NCBI RefSeq assembly: GCF_001664485.1
Contig: NZ_CP013630.1
Span: 3,103,001 to 3,167,000, forward strand
Reading direction: 5' to 3'
Length of the DNA: 64,000 bases
DNA from: Rhizobium sp. N324
GTDB taxonomy: Bacteria > Pseudomonadota > Alphaproteobacteria > Rhizobiales > Rhizobiaceae
Of this stretch, positions 8,204 to 19,308 are shown piece after piece; within the stretch, counting starts at the first letter, position 1; each line of letters opens with the position of its first letter. The notes beneath the pieces are model-generated. The model was not told the origin of the DNA and searched no databases. It saw only the letters and a program-made list of their open reading frames with translations. Position numbers and translations under genes: made by a program.

Positions 8204-8695
8204 TTACGGCTTCCCATTCTTCCAGGTCACATTCTGCCCATAGAGCGGAATCGTCGAAATCGACATCTTCGCCGAACCGTCCGTCAGCTCCCGCGAGTGA
8301 GCGAGATAGATCAGCGTATCGTTGGTCTTGTCGTAGATGCGGTTGACGACCAGCGTCTTCCAGATCAGCGACATGCCCTGGCGGAACACTTCGCTGCCAT
8401 CCTTGGACAGGTCGATATTGCCGATCTCGATCGGTCCGGTCTGCCGGCAGGCGATGGAGTTGTTGGACGGATCTTCGAACCAGTTGCCGTTCTTGAACCG
8501 GTCGATGAGGCTGCGGTCGAAATAGGTGACGTGGCAGGTAACGCCCTTGACCTCCGGATCGGAGACCGCCTCGACGATGATGTCGTTGCCGATCCAGTCG
8601 ACCCCGACCTTGCCGACGACTTCGGCTGCGGCGGCGCCGGCCGAGAGGGCAGCGAAAGAGAAGGCGGTGAGGAGAAGATTGCGCAGCTTGGACAT
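8204..8695 (-). CDS. creA: CreA family secreted protein
   Basis: A 163-residue protein with a clear Sec signal peptide (residues 1 to about 24, cleavage near AAAAE). The mature part matches the CreA family: GKVGVDWIGNDIIVEA, VTCHVTYFDRS, an IACRQTGPI segment and a C-terminal SISTIPLYGQ. CreA is a conserved periplasmic protein of unknown biochemical role, named after the E. coli creABCD locus. No creBCD genes accompany it here. Confidence 0.9.
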   Translation of the reverse strand: MSKLRNLLLTAFSFAALSAGAAAAEVVGKVGVDWIGNDIIVEAVSDPEVKGVTCHVTYFDRSLIDRFKNGNWFEDPSNNSIACRQTGPIEIGNIDLSKDGSEVFRQGMSLIWKTLVVNRIYDKTNDTLIYLAHSRELTDGSAKMSISTIPLYGQNVTWKNGKP

Positions 8696-8762
8696 GGCGG
8701 CTCCTGAGAGCGCCGCGTATCCGACCGGACGCGCTAAGGACGCTCTATCGCTTTGAATCTGT

Positions 8763-8806
8763 GCATAATCCTTTCCGAAAATCGATTCCGATTTTAGGGA
8801 TTATGC
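8763..8806. repeat. 44-bp palindromic intergenic repeat (GCATAATCC type)
   Basis: The outer arms GCATAATCC and GGATTATGC are exact inverted copies. An inner pair AAAATCG / CGATTTT surrounds a short centre. It lies between creA and the convergent-side exonuclease gene and resembles a repeat often seen in Rhizobiales intergenic DNA. Only one copy is in this window. Confidence 0.75.
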
Positions 8807-8870
8807 GCTGATCCGCCTTCTAGATAAGTGCGTCCCGATGCATTGCAAGAAAGGCCGACGGCGAGAACGA

Positions 8871-9461
8871 TCAGCCTTTCCGGCAGGTGCAGGGCTCATA
8901 GGCCCGCGCCGTCAGCCGGCCGGGCCTCATGCCGATCAGCGCCGGTATGGCGTGAACGGCATTGGCCTTGACCGCTTTTGCCATCTCGATGGCAGCGGCC
9001 GCGCAGACGACAGCGTCCTCGGCGGCGTTGTGGTGCACGAAACGCAGGCCGAGATGCTCGGCGATCAGGTTCAGCCGATGCGAGAGGAAGTGCGGCCAGA
9101 TCCGCTGCGCCATCTTCAGGCTGCAGAGATAGGTCAGTTCCGGATAGGATTGCCGGTAGAGATCGAGGCACGCCCGCCAGACGCTGAAATCGAAGGCGGC
9201 ATTATGCGCGATCATCGTCGCGCCGCTGATATCCTCGTGGAACTCGTCCATCACCTCGGGAAATTCGGGCGCATCCTCGACGTGCTCCGGCCGGATGCCG
9301 TGGATAGCGATGTTCATCCCGGAAAAACGCATGTCCCGCGGCCGGATCAGCCGCTCCTCGACGCGCGTGACCCTGCCCTCCTCGATCCAGGCAAGGCCGA
9401 CGGAACAGGCGCTGCCGCGCTGTTCGTTCGCCGTTTCGAAGTCAATCGCGATGGTCTTCAA
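8871..9461 (-). CDS. 3'-5' exonuclease, DnaQ-like (DEDDh)
   Basis: The protein has the RNase H-fold exonuclease motifs in order: Exo I IDFETAN (Asp, Glu), Exo II AHNAAFD and Exo IIIh HHNAAEDA (His, Asp). These are the two-metal catalytic residues of the epsilon-subunit family. The fold begins at KTIAIDFE, so TTG 9461 (196 residues) is the shortest sensible start. In-frame ATG codons at 9545 and 9593 would add an unstructured-looking Arg/Gly-rich leader, and no convincing ribosome site decides the matter. It probably acts in proofreading or repair; it is too short to be the replicative epsilon subunit with confidence. Confidence 0.8.
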   Translation of the reverse strand: MKTIAIDFETANEQRGSACSVGLAWIEEGRVTRVEERLIRPRDMRFSGMNIAIHGIRPEHVEDAPEFPEVMDEFHEDISGATMIAHNAAFDFSVWRACLDLYRQSYPELTYLCSLKMAQRIWPHFLSHRLNLIAEHLGLRFVHHNAAEDAVVCAAAAIEMAKAVKANAVHAIPALIGMRPGRLTARAYEPCTCRKG

Positions 9462-9744
9462 ATCAGCACCCGAATCATTTCCTCGGGAACAGAAATACCG
9501 CCCCGCTCCCGGTCGCGCAAATTCGGCACGACGTACGGTTGACATTTCACCCCGCATATCCAAACTTGCCGCCATGATCGGCTCAGTGACCATGGCAGCG
9601 CTTATTCATCACACCACGACCCTTGAAGGGTACGCGGGAGCGATGGCGCGTTAGCAGCGATCCGATCATCCCGAAAACCCTGCCGAGGCGAGCAGGGTTT
9701 TCCAAAACTTGCGCTCTCCTCCTGAAACGAACGGAGAGCAGCCA

Positions 9745-10281
9745 ATGTCTGAAAACGAAGAGACTGAGCCTGGCCGCCGGGCGCGCCTGCCGGAAGGCGT
9801 CCTCGTGCGCGCCGTCCGCCTTGCCGATGCGGAGGAAATCACCGATCTGATAAATCTGCCGGGCTATCGGGCCGGCACCCTGCGGCCGCCGTACCAGAGG
9901 GTCGAAGAGGTACGCAAATACATGGAAAACCCGTCGCCGGGCGCGCTCAACCTCGTCGTCACCCTGAATGGCAAGATCGTCGGCAATTGCGGCCTCAACC
10001 GCCTCTCCGGCCGCAGGCAGCACGTCGCCAGTCTCGGCATGGGCGTGCATGACGATTTCACCGGCCGCGGTTTCGGCCGCATCCTGCTCGGCGCCATGGT
10101 CGAGGCCGCCGACGACTGGCTGGATATCAAGCGGCTGGAACTGACCGTCTATACCGACAACGACGCCGCCATCGGCCTTTACGAGACGTTCGGCTTCGAG
10201 CGGGAGGGCCTGCTGAAAGCCTTCGGATATCGAGCAGGAAAGTATGTCGACGCCTATACGATGGCGCGGCTCAGGCTGTGA
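9745..10281 (+). CDS. GNAT family N-acetyltransferase, YhhY/AaaT-like
   Basis: A 178-residue acyl-CoA N-acyltransferase. The acetyl-CoA loop is GRGFGRILLGAM (R/QxxGxG/A type). The C-terminal part, RLELTVYTDNDAAIGLYETF then GKYVDAYTMARL, closely resembles E. coli YhhY (AaaT), an amino acid N-acetyltransferase. ATG 9745 has GGAGAG seven bases upstream. An in-frame start at 9709 is less likely. The gene converges with ligA. Substrate is inferred only. Confidence 0.85.
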   Translation: MSENEETEPGRRARLPEGVLVRAVRLADAEEITDLINLPGYRAGTLRPPYQRVEEVRKYMENPSPGALNLVVTLNGKIVGNCGLNRLSGRRQHVASLGMGVHDDFTGRGFGRILLGAMVEAADDWLDIKRLELTVYTDNDAAIGLYETFGFEREGLLKAFGYRAGKYVDAYTMARLRL

Positions 10282-10287
10282 GTGGAC

Positions 10288-10313
10288 GAGGCTGGCGGCT
10301 TGCCGTCAGCCTC
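10288..10313. terminator. Hairpin between the convergent GNAT and ligA genes
   Basis: GAGGCTGGCGGC and GCCGTCAGCCTC form a 12-bp stem with one imperfect pair and a 2-nt loop, exactly filling the gap between the two stop codons. There is no T tract, so it may act as a weak two-way terminator or an RNA 3'-end stabiliser. Confidence 0.4.
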
Positions 10314-12476
<2,163 letters not shown>

Positions 12477-12660
12477 TCACTCCAGAGAATCTGGCATTGT
12501 TTTTAGAGCAAAATTGCCGGATGAAAAGAGAGGGGGAAGATGCCGCGTCGGGAAGTTTCTCTATTCTCAGTCCCAGGCATGACGCAGCCAGAGCTCGCAG
12601 GATGCAGCGCTTGGCATGCCGGATGGTCCCATCCATCGGACAGGGCCGCCGACCTCTCTA

Positions 12661-12794
12661 CCCTCATCCCTGTGCCTGTCACAGGGATCCAGCCACGGCG
12701 CGTCTGCGCCGTGAATGACTCACGACAGGCAAGGAGCTTCCGCGCCCAAAGGCTTGGGCGTGCTGGATCCCTGTGACGAGCACAGGGATGAGGG
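12661..12794 (-). repeat. Palindromic intergenic repeat, copy 2
   Basis: Read on the minus strand, the unit begins CCCTCATCCCTGTGCTCGTC and aligns along its length with the repeat at 5392-5547, lacking that copy's third hairpin. Its outer ends are inverted copies of each other (CCCTCATCCCTGTG ... CACAGGGATGAGGG). The rest of the 452-bp gap between ligA and the next gene has no supported coding frame. Confidence 0.85.
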
Positions 12795-12922
12795 AGATTG
12801 AGGTGAGCGTTCGCGCAAAATTTCAAGCCAGGGGAACGCTCATCACCGCCGTCGACCGAGGCAACGGCGAACACTGCCTTCAGCGTCAGGAGGAAGTGGT
12901 ACAGCTCGCCGCACTCCCCGCC

Positions 12923-13450
12923 CTATTCCCACTCCCGCGCGTTGCGCAGCCGAATACCGCTGACATGCAGGCCCGTGTTCCACAGATCCTTCAGCGGCCG
13001 GAGACTATCGACCACCCGAAGTTCCACCCCACGCGGCGCAAACTCCCGATCGAGCCGTGATATGGCAATCCGCTCCGTCGGAATGACGCGCCGGCGGCAC
13101 ACCCACATGCCCGCATCGCCGAGGTCTTCGAAATCCTCAGCCGGCATCTCATAACGATGGATCGTCTCTGCCTCGAGCCTTTCCAACCAATGGCGTTCGA
13201 CGAAGGCGACAGCGCGCCAATCACCGAGCCAGCGCCGCCGTTCGGCCTCCGACGTATCCGGCGTTGCCCAGATCAGGATGCGCGGGCAGTCGCGCGGGAA
13301 GAGATACATGAAGTCATGATCGCCATCGATCGCCCAGACGAGCGGGCCGTTCAGCCATTCCTGGCCGGCGGGGCGAATGGAGGGGATGCGGACCGGGCGC
13401 GGTTCGAACACGGCAATATCGGGATCATCGCTGAAATGGAAAAGACGCAT
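12923..13450 (-). CDS. DUF6886-like protein
   Basis: A 175-residue protein starting MRLFHFSDDPDIAVFEPR, with PLVWAIDGDHDFMYLFPRDCPRI in the middle. These features recall the DUF6886 family of small uncharacterised bacterial proteins, in which the PRDCPR segment is conserved. No signal peptide, membrane helix or metal motif is obvious. It is unlinked to the flanking ligA and recN in function as far as can be seen. The family assignment is from memory of the pattern and is moderate. Confidence 0.7.
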   Translation of the reverse strand: MRLFHFSDDPDIAVFEPRPVRIPSIRPAGQEWLNGPLVWAIDGDHDFMYLFPRDCPRILIWATPDTSEAERRRWLGDWRAVAFVERHWLERLEAETIHRYEMPAEDFEDLGDAGMWVCRRRVIPTERIAISRLDREFAPRGVELRVVDSLRPLKDLWNTGLHVSGIRLRNAREWE

Positions 13451-13525
13451 CGTAAGAGATCACCGCTGATCGAGTGATACGCATAATGTGGATCGGAATG
13501 CCTGTCACGGCGGCCGGTCTGGCGA

Positions 13526-15199
13526 TCAGCCGTTGCCGGCCAGCAGCCGCTTCGCGGCCGCCCTCGCCTCTTCGGTCACCGAAGCCCCGGCCAGCATCCG
13601 GGCGATTTCTTCGGTGCGGTCCGTCTGCGCCATCGTCGCCACGCGCGTGGCGATCTTTTCAGATCCCTCGGCCGCCGGCCCCTTGGAGATCAGGAGGTGC
13701 GTCGCCGCCCTTGCGGCGACCTGCGGGGCATGCGTGACCGACAGCACCTGCACCCGCTCCGACAGCCGCTTCAGCCGCTGGCCGATCGCATCGGCCACCG
13801 CCCCGCCGACGCCAGTGTCGATTTCGTCGAAGACGAGTGTAGGCGCCGATCCGCGATCGGCGAGCGCCACCTTCAGCGCCAGCAGGAAACGCGACAGCTC
13901 GCCGCCGGAGGCGACCTTCATGATCGATCCCGGCCGCGTGCCCGGATTGGTCTGGACATGGAACTCGACGACGTCGATGCCTTCGGCAAGCGCCTCCCGC
14001 GCATCCGTGGTGATCTCGACCATGAACCGGGCGCGTTCAAGCTTCAACGCCGGCAGCTCCGTCATGACGGCGGCAGCCAGCGCGGTGCCGGCGTGATGGC
14101 GCTTGTCGGAGAGCGAGCGCGCCGCGGTATCGTAATTCTCGTGCGCTAGGCCGACCTCGGCTTCGAGCCTGGCAAGCCTCTCCTCGCCCGCGTCGAGGTC
14201 GGCCAGATCGGCGATCATCCGGACGGCAAGCGCCGGCAGCTCGGTGACGGGCACGGAATATTTGCGCGAGGCGGCCCTGAGCGCGAAAAGCCGCTCCTCC
14301 ACCCGCTCCAATTCCCTCGGATCGTATTCGGTCTTGCGCAACGCCGCCTCGACTTCCATCTGGGCGTTGGAAAGCTGGTCGAGCGCGGCATCGAGCAGCG
14401 TCACGGTGTCTTCGAGCAGGCCGGGCGCCTCATGGCTCTTACGCTCCAGCCGGCGCACCAGCGAGGCGATATGCGGCACCGGCGAGGCATTGCCGTTCAG
14501 GAACTCGGATGCCTCGGCAATATCGCCGGCGATCCGCTCGGCCTTCATCATCTTCTGCCGGCGGTCCGCGAGTTCGTCCTCCTCACCATCCTGCGGCGAG
14601 AGCTTCTCCAGCTCCTCGACGGAGGAGCGAAGATAATCGGCTTCGCGCGCCGCGCCTTCCACCTTCTCGCGGTGCTTCTTCAGCGCCCGCTCGCTGTCGC
14701 GCCACAGGCGATACAGCCGGGAAACCTCCGAAACCTCATCGGTAAGACCGGCGAAGGCATCCAGTAGCGTGCGGTGGGCATTGGTGTCGACAAGGGCGCG
14801 GTCGTCATGCTGGCCATGGATTTCGACCAGCAGCTGGCCGGCCTGGCGCATCAGCTGCACGCTGACCGGCTGGTCGTTGACATAGGCCTTGGTGCGCCCG
14901 TCCGCCGATTGCTGGCGGCGGAATATCAGGTCGCCCTCATCATCGATGCCGTTTTCACGCAGCAGCTTGCGAGCGCCGTGATCCATGCCGACGTCGAACA
15001 CCGCCGTCACCTGGCCCTTGTCCTCGCCGTGGCGCACCAGGCCGCCGTCGCCACGCCCACCGAGCGCCAGCGACAGGCTGTCGAGCAGTATGGATTTGCC
15101 CGCCCCGGTTTCGCCCGTCAGCACGGAGAGGCCGGTCTCGAAGGCAAGATCCAGCCGCTCGATCAGGACGATATCGCGGATCGAAAGCTGGATCAGCAT
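13526..15199 (-). CDS. recN: DNA repair protein RecN
   Basis: A 557-residue SMC-like ATPase for double-strand break repair. The N-terminus MLIQLSIRDIVLIERLDLAF leads into Walker A GETGAGKS. A coiled-coil region spans roughly residues 150-370. The C-terminal half carries the ABC signature (ASGGELSRFLLALK), Walker B (TLVFDEIDTG) and the H-loop (VTHAPQVAA). ATG 15199 is chosen because the conserved RecN start follows at once; the 16 residues upstream in frame have no family match. It lies 5 bp after bamD, so the two are probably co-transcribed. Confidence 0.96.
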   Translation of the reverse strand: MLIQLSIRDIVLIERLDLAFETGLSVLTGETGAGKSILLDSLSLALGGRGDGGLVRHGEDKGQVTAVFDVGMDHGARKLLRENGIDDEGDLIFRRQQSADGRTKAYVNDQPVSVQLMRQAGQLLVEIHGQHDDRALVDTNAHRTLLDAFAGLTDEVSEVSRLYRLWRDSERALKKHREKVEGAAREADYLRSSVEELEKLSPQDGEEDELADRRQKMMKAERIAGDIAEASEFLNGNASPVPHIASLVRRLERKSHEAPGLLEDTVTLLDAALDQLSNAQMEVEAALRKTEYDPRELERVEERLFALRAASRKYSVPVTELPALAVRMIADLADLDAGEERLARLEAEVGLAHENYDTAARSLSDKRHHAGTALAAAVMTELPALKLERARFMVEITTDAREALAEGIDVVEFHVQTNPGTRPGSIMKVASGGELSRFLLALKVALADRGSAPTLVFDEIDTGVGGAVADAIGQRLKRLSERVQVLSVTHAPQVAARAATHLLISKGPAAEGSEKIATRVATMAQTDRTEEIARMLAGASVTEEARAAAKRLLAGNG

Positions 15200-15204
15200 T
15201 GGCC

Positions 15205-16050
15205 TCAGGAACCGAGAAGAAGTTTCTTGCCTGCCGCAGCGATCCACGAGCCCTTGTTCTCACGCGGCTCGGCACCGCCGCTCTGCAGCAGCTTGTAGGA
15301 ATCGGCGTACCACTGGCTGTCGGGATAATTGTGGCCGAGAACGGCAGCCGCCGTCTGCGCCTCTTCGACGATACCCATGGAATAATAAGCTTCGACGAGA
15401 CGCGCCAGGGCCTCTTCGATCTGGTTCGTGTTCGGATATTTCTCGACGACGATGCGGAAGCGCGAGATCGCGGCGAGATATTCCTTCCGCTCCATATAGT
15501 AGCGGCCGATCTGCATTTCCTTGCCGGCGAGCTGGTCGCGCGCAAAGCGGATCTTCGCCTGCGCGTCGTCGACATATTCGGAGTTCGGATAGTTGTCGAT
15601 GACCGCCTGCATCGCTTCGATCGTCTTGGCCGAGGCGCGCTGGTCCTGCGTCACGTCGACGATCTGTTTGGAATAGGTGAGACCGATGAGATACTGCACA
15701 TAGGCAGCATCCTGCGATTTCGGATATTGCGACATATAGCGGTTGCCTGAGGCAAGCGCATCGTCGAGGCGGCCCTGGCGGTATTTGACGAAGGTGCTCA
15801 TCACAAGCGCCTTGCGCGCCCATTCGGAGAACGGGTTCTCGCGGTCGATCGCGTCGAACTTGCGCGCCGCTTCCGCCATGTTGCCGGCCTTCATATTGGC
15901 AAGGCCCTGGGTGTAGAGTACGTCAGGCGGATCGGTTTCGAGGCCGAGTTTGGTGATGTCGATATCGGGATCCGACTGGCAACCGGATATCGAGGCGCCT
16001 GCGCTGAGCACCAGAAGCGATGCGAACAAAGCACGCGCTGTCTTCATCAT
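15205..16050 (-). CDS. bamD: Outer membrane protein assembly factor BamD (lipoprotein)
   Basis: A 281-residue lipoprotein of the BAM complex, which inserts beta-barrel proteins into the outer membrane. A signal peptide ends in a lipobox ASISGC around residue 24. The mature part is a run of TPR helices (YTQGLANMKAGNMAEAARKFDAI, ALVMSTFVKYRQGRLDDALA) with the BamD YLIGL segment. Two adjacent ATG codons (16050, 16047) are possible; the second is better spaced from GAAGG. recN follows after 5 bp. Confidence 0.94.
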   Translation of the reverse strand: MMKTARALFASLLVLSAGASISGCQSDPDIDITKLGLETDPPDVLYTQGLANMKAGNMAEAARKFDAIDRENPFSEWARKALVMSTFVKYRQGRLDDALASGNRYMSQYPKSQDAAYVQYLIGLTYSKQIVDVTQDQRASAKTIEAMQAVIDNYPNSEYVDDAQAKIRFARDQLAGKEMQIGRYYMERKEYLAAISRFRIVVEKYPNTNQIEEALARLVEAYYSMGIVEEAQTAAAVLGHNYPDSQWYADSYKLLQSGGAEPRENKGSWIAAAGKKLLLGS

Positions 16051-16265
16051 ACCTTCAGATCCTGCATAACCCATTCGAAAGAACCCCACTGCCGCCGCTC
16101 GCTCCACGGCAGCCACGCCTCGCTGGCGTTTCTAGCCATAAATGTGCATCAAGAGCAACGCAATGATAAGGCATTAACGCATTTTTGTGGCAGCAGCCGG
16201 GGAATGACTGGCTTTTCCTCTTCTTCCCGGACCTGTGGCAGGAAAGCATCTGCCCCCGCGCACAT

Positions 16266-16293
16266 AAAAAAACCGCCTCCGGGAAAGAGGCGG
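16266..16293 (-). terminator. Intrinsic terminator of lpxC
   Basis: On the minus strand, CCGCCTC / GAGGCGG form a 7-bp stem with a 7-nt loop followed by seven T, 25 bp after the lpxC stop. It separates lpxC from bamD. Confidence 0.85.
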
Positions 16294-16318
16294 CCTGGTC
16301 TTAAGAATGTGCTGGAGG

Positions 16319-17275
16319 TCATGCCGACCAGGGAGCGAATTCCGAAGCGCTGACCGCGATCATTTCGCGGGCGGCAACGCGCTGGCGTGGCGTCGACGTC
16401 TCCACAACCTCATAGGCGGAGGGATCGGCGAGCAGCGCCTTCAGCGCATTGGCATTCATCTTGTGACCGCCGCGATAGGAACGGTAGCAGCCGATGAACG
16501 GGGCGCCGGCAAGCGACAGATCGCCGACGGCATCGAGCGTCTTGTGGCGAACGAATTCGTCCTTGGCGTAACGCAGCCCTTCGACGTTGATGACGGTGTT
16601 GTCGTCAGAGATGACGACGGAATTTTCGAGCGAGGAGCCAAGCGCATGGCCCGAGGCCCAGAGCCGCTCGACATCGCGCATGAAGCCGAAGGTGCGGGCA
16701 CGGGAAAGCTCGGCCTTGAAGACGGCGGCGGTCATGTCACCGGCCCATTTCTGCCGGCCGATCAGCGGGCAGTCGAAATCGATCTCGACTTCGAAGCGCG
16801 TGCCGTCATAAGGACGGAATTCGCTCCAGGAGCCGCCATGCTCGATACGCACCGGCTTGGTGATACGGATATAGCGGCGTTTGACGCCGAGCGAGACGAG
16901 GCCCACCTGCTCGATCGCCTCGACGAAGGGCAGCGAGCTGCCGTCCATAATCGGCATTTCCGCGCCCTGCACCTCGATCACGACATTATCGAGGCCGAGC
17001 GCATAGATCGCCGCCATGACATGCTCGATCGTCGCGACCGAATGGGCCGGCGAGAAACCAAGCACGGTGCAGAGGTCGGTATTGCCGACCTGCGAGGAGA
17101 CGGCCTTCAGTTCGGTGATGTCGCCATTGGCATGCAGGCGCTGGAAAACGACGCCGGTATCCGATTCGGCCGGGTTCAGCGTGATCGAAACATTCGCGCC
17201 CGAATGGACGCCGATGCCCGAAAGCGTCACGGGACGCGATACCGTCGTTTGAAAACCCAGCAAGCCAATTGCCAT
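16319..17275 (-). CDS. lpxC: UDP-3-O-acyl-N-acetylglucosamine deacetylase
   Basis: The 318-residue zinc enzyme commits precursors to lipid A synthesis. The family motifs are present: the opening GLLGFQTTVSRPVTLSGIG, the zinc His of TIEHVMAAIYALG, MDGSS, and KTLDAVGDLSLAG with the His/Asp ligands in the YRGGHKMN region. Length is normal. It lies downstream of ftsZ, as in many Proteobacteria, but has a 262-bp upstream gap and its own terminator, so it is probably a separate unit. Confidence 0.96.
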   Translation of the reverse strand: MAIGLLGFQTTVSRPVTLSGIGVHSGANVSITLNPAESDTGVVFQRLHANGDITELKAVSSQVGNTDLCTVLGFSPAHSVATIEHVMAAIYALGLDNVVIEVQGAEMPIMDGSSLPFVEAIEQVGLVSLGVKRRYIRITKPVRIEHGGSWSEFRPYDGTRFEVEIDFDCPLIGRQKWAGDMTAAVFKAELSRARTFGFMRDVERLWASGHALGSSLENSVVISDDNTVINVEGLRYAKDEFVRHKTLDAVGDLSLAGAPFIGCYRSYRGGHKMNANALKALLADPSAYEVVETSTPRQRVAAREMIAVSASEFAPWSA

Positions 17276-17480
17276 AAATTCTGCCTTTATTCTTCCGCGC
17301 CTGCAGTCTGCCCAGTCGGCGCGGTCATCGTTTCATTCTGTACAAGGAGCCCGTCGAAAGGACACCTGGGGCAGTTTCCTTACATCATACTTACGTGCGC
17401 CGGCGCTCCAATCCAAATCACTGTTTCTTTCGCTTTGTTACGAAGTCACGCGATTGAAATCGCTTGCGAATCACCAGCCG

Positions 17481-17515
17481 AAAAACAGCAATGCCCGGGA
17501 CCTTGATCCCGGGCA
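17481..17515 (-). terminator. Probable terminator of the ftsZ transcript
   Basis: On the minus strand, a perfect 10-bp stem ATGCCCGGGA / TCCCGGGCAT is followed 5 nt later by five T. The spacing of the T tract is looser than ideal. It starts 22 bp after the ftsZ stop. Confidence 0.55.
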
Positions 17516-17537
17516 TGAACGGTACTGAGTGAGCGGC

Positions 17538-19253
17538 TTAGTTCGACTGGCGACGCAGGAATGCCGGGATTTCCAGCTGGTCGTCTTCCTGCATCATCCG
17601 GGCCTGCGGAACCGCCCGGCCCTGGTCGTCGAGATTGCCGCGGCGCGGTGCGTAGAGGCTTGCCTCGGGCGACAGCGGACGGCGCTGCTGCGAAGCGGCC
17701 GGCGGTGCCGCAGTCATGTCGGCGGCAACGGCTTCGTCGTCGCGGCGGCCAAGCGAATTGGTGATTCGCTTCAGCAGGCCCATCGGACCGCGCTCTTCTA
17801 CTGCATGCGCCGAAGCCGGCTGCGTGCGGTGGTCGAGTTCGGCCTGGACGACCGGCGGGAAATCCTCGACCTTCGGCATGCGCATCGGTTCGGCCGCCTG
17901 GCGGATGATCGGCTCCTGCCGGACCGGCTGCTGCTGGACGGGCTGGCTCATGACCGGCTGGCTCATGACGGACGCCGGAGCCTGCTGCTGAACCTGCGGA
18001 CGCATTGCCGGAGCTTCCGGTGCAGGCGCGAAGATCTTGCTCTGCGGACGGAAGGTTTCCTGCTGTACCACCGGCTGCTGCACCGGGGCGCTGGCACGCG
18101 GGGCCGGGAATTCGAGTTCGCGTTCCATCTCGGCTTCACGGATGGTCTGCGCGATCGGATCCACGGCCTTCGGTGCCTGCATCACGGGGGCAGGCTGAAC
18201 TGCGGCCGCTGCCGGAGCAACAGCCGCGGAGGGACGGATAGCAGGCCGTGCGACCGGCTGCAGGTTGCGCTCGGCGGCTTCGCTGATCGCCCGATCGATG
18301 CCGGTTGCGACGACCGAGACGCGGATGATGCCTTCAAGCGATTCGTCGAAGGTGGCGCCGAGGATGATGTTGGCGTCGGGATCGACTTCCTCGCGGATGC
18401 GGGTCGCGGCTTCGTCGACTTCGAAGAGGGTAAGGTCGCGGCCGCCGGTGATGGAGATCAGCAGGCCCTGGGCGCCCTTCATCGAGGTCTCGTCGAGCAG
18501 CGGGTTGGCGATTGCAGCCTCGGCGGCCTGCAGCGCGCGGCCGGAGCCGGAAGCCTCGCCGGTGCCCATCATCGCGCGGCCCATTTCGCGCATCACCGAG
18601 CGTACGTCGGCGAAGTCGAGGTTGATGAGACCTTCCTTCACCATCAGGTCGGTGATGCAGGCAACGCCCGAATAGAGGACCTGGTCGGCCATCGCGAAGG
18701 CATCGGCGAAGGTCGTCTTGTCGTTGGCAATGCGGAAGAGGTTCTGGTTCGGAATGACGATCAGCGTATCGACAGACTTCTGCAGCTCCTGGATGCCCAT
18801 CTCGGCCAGGCGCATGCGGCGCCCGCCTTCGAAATGGAACGGCTTGGTGACGACGCCGACCGTCAGGATGCCTTTGTTGCGGGCGGCCTGTGCGACGACG
18901 GGCGCTGCACCCGTGCCGGTGCCGCCGCCCATGCCGGCGGTGACGAAGCACATATGCGTGCCGTTCAGGTGATCGATGATCTCGTCGATGCACTCTTCGG
19001 CGGCCGCGCGGCCGACTTCCGGCTGCGAACCTGCGCCGAGGCCTTCGGTGACGTTGGCGCCGAGCTGGATGACCCGTTCGGCCTTCGTCATGGTCAGCGC
19101 CTGGGCATCCGTGTTGGCGACGACGAAGTCGACGCCCTGGAGACCGGCGGTGATCATGTTATTGACGGCGTTGCCGCCACCGCCGCCGACGCCGAATACG
19201 GTGATGCGCGGCTTCAGCTCTGTGATGTCAGGCTTTTGCAGCTTGATGGTCAT
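17538..19253 (-). CDS. ftsZ: Cell division GTPase FtsZ
   Basis: A 571-residue tubulin homologue that forms the Z ring. The GTP-binding core shows [12 protein letters not shown], the tubulin signature [10 protein letters not shown], and the T7 loop around [11 protein letters not shown]. After residue 330 comes a long Gln/Pro/Ala-rich linker of roughly 220 residues, then the conserved C-terminal peptide EIPAFLRRQ that binds FtsA. ATG 19253 has GAAGGA upstream and begins the conserved [16 protein letters not shown]. It lies 55 bp after ftsA. The long linker is typical of rhizobial FtsZ. Confidence 0.98.
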   Translation of the reverse strand: MTIKLQKPDITELKPRITVFGVGGGGGNAVNNMITAGLQGVDFVVANTDAQALTMTKAERVIQLGANVTEGLGAGSQPEVGRAAAEECIDEIIDHLNGTHMCFVTAGMGGGTGTGAAPVVAQAARNKGILTVGVVTKPFHFEGGRRMRLAEMGIQELQKSVDTLIVIPNQNLFRIANDKTTFADAFAMADQVLYSGVACITDLMVKEGLINLDFADVRSVMREMGRAMMGTGEASGSGRALQAAEAAIANPLLDETSMKGAQGLLISITGGRDLTLFEVDEAATRIREEVDPDANIILGATFDESLEGIIRVSVVATGIDRAISEAAERNLQPVARPAIRPSAAVAPAAAAVQPAPVMQAPKAVDPIAQTIREAEMERELEFPAPRASAPVQQPVVQQETFRPQSKIFAPAPEAPAMRPQVQQQAPASVMSQPVMSQPVQQQPVRQEPIIRQAAEPMRMPKVEDFPPVVQAELDHRTQPASAHAVEERGPMGLLKRITNSLGRRDDEAVAADMTAAPPAASQQRRPLSPEASLYAPRRGNLDDQGRAVPQARMMQEDDQLEIPAFLRRQSN

Positions 19254-19308
19254 GGTACCTGTTCCTTCTCTCTCTGGCCGCATCGCCACGCCGGCCAATC
19301 ACTCAATT

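Noticed and set aside
7939..8707. Plus-strand frames downstream of cheW
   Set aside because: They run through the cheW terminator and the G/C-tract repeat and then lie antisense to creA.
12503..12874. Minus-strand frame of 123 codons between ligA and the DUF6886-like gene
   Set aside because: It lies within a palindromic repeat, and similar peptides would be read from any copy; no ribosome site.
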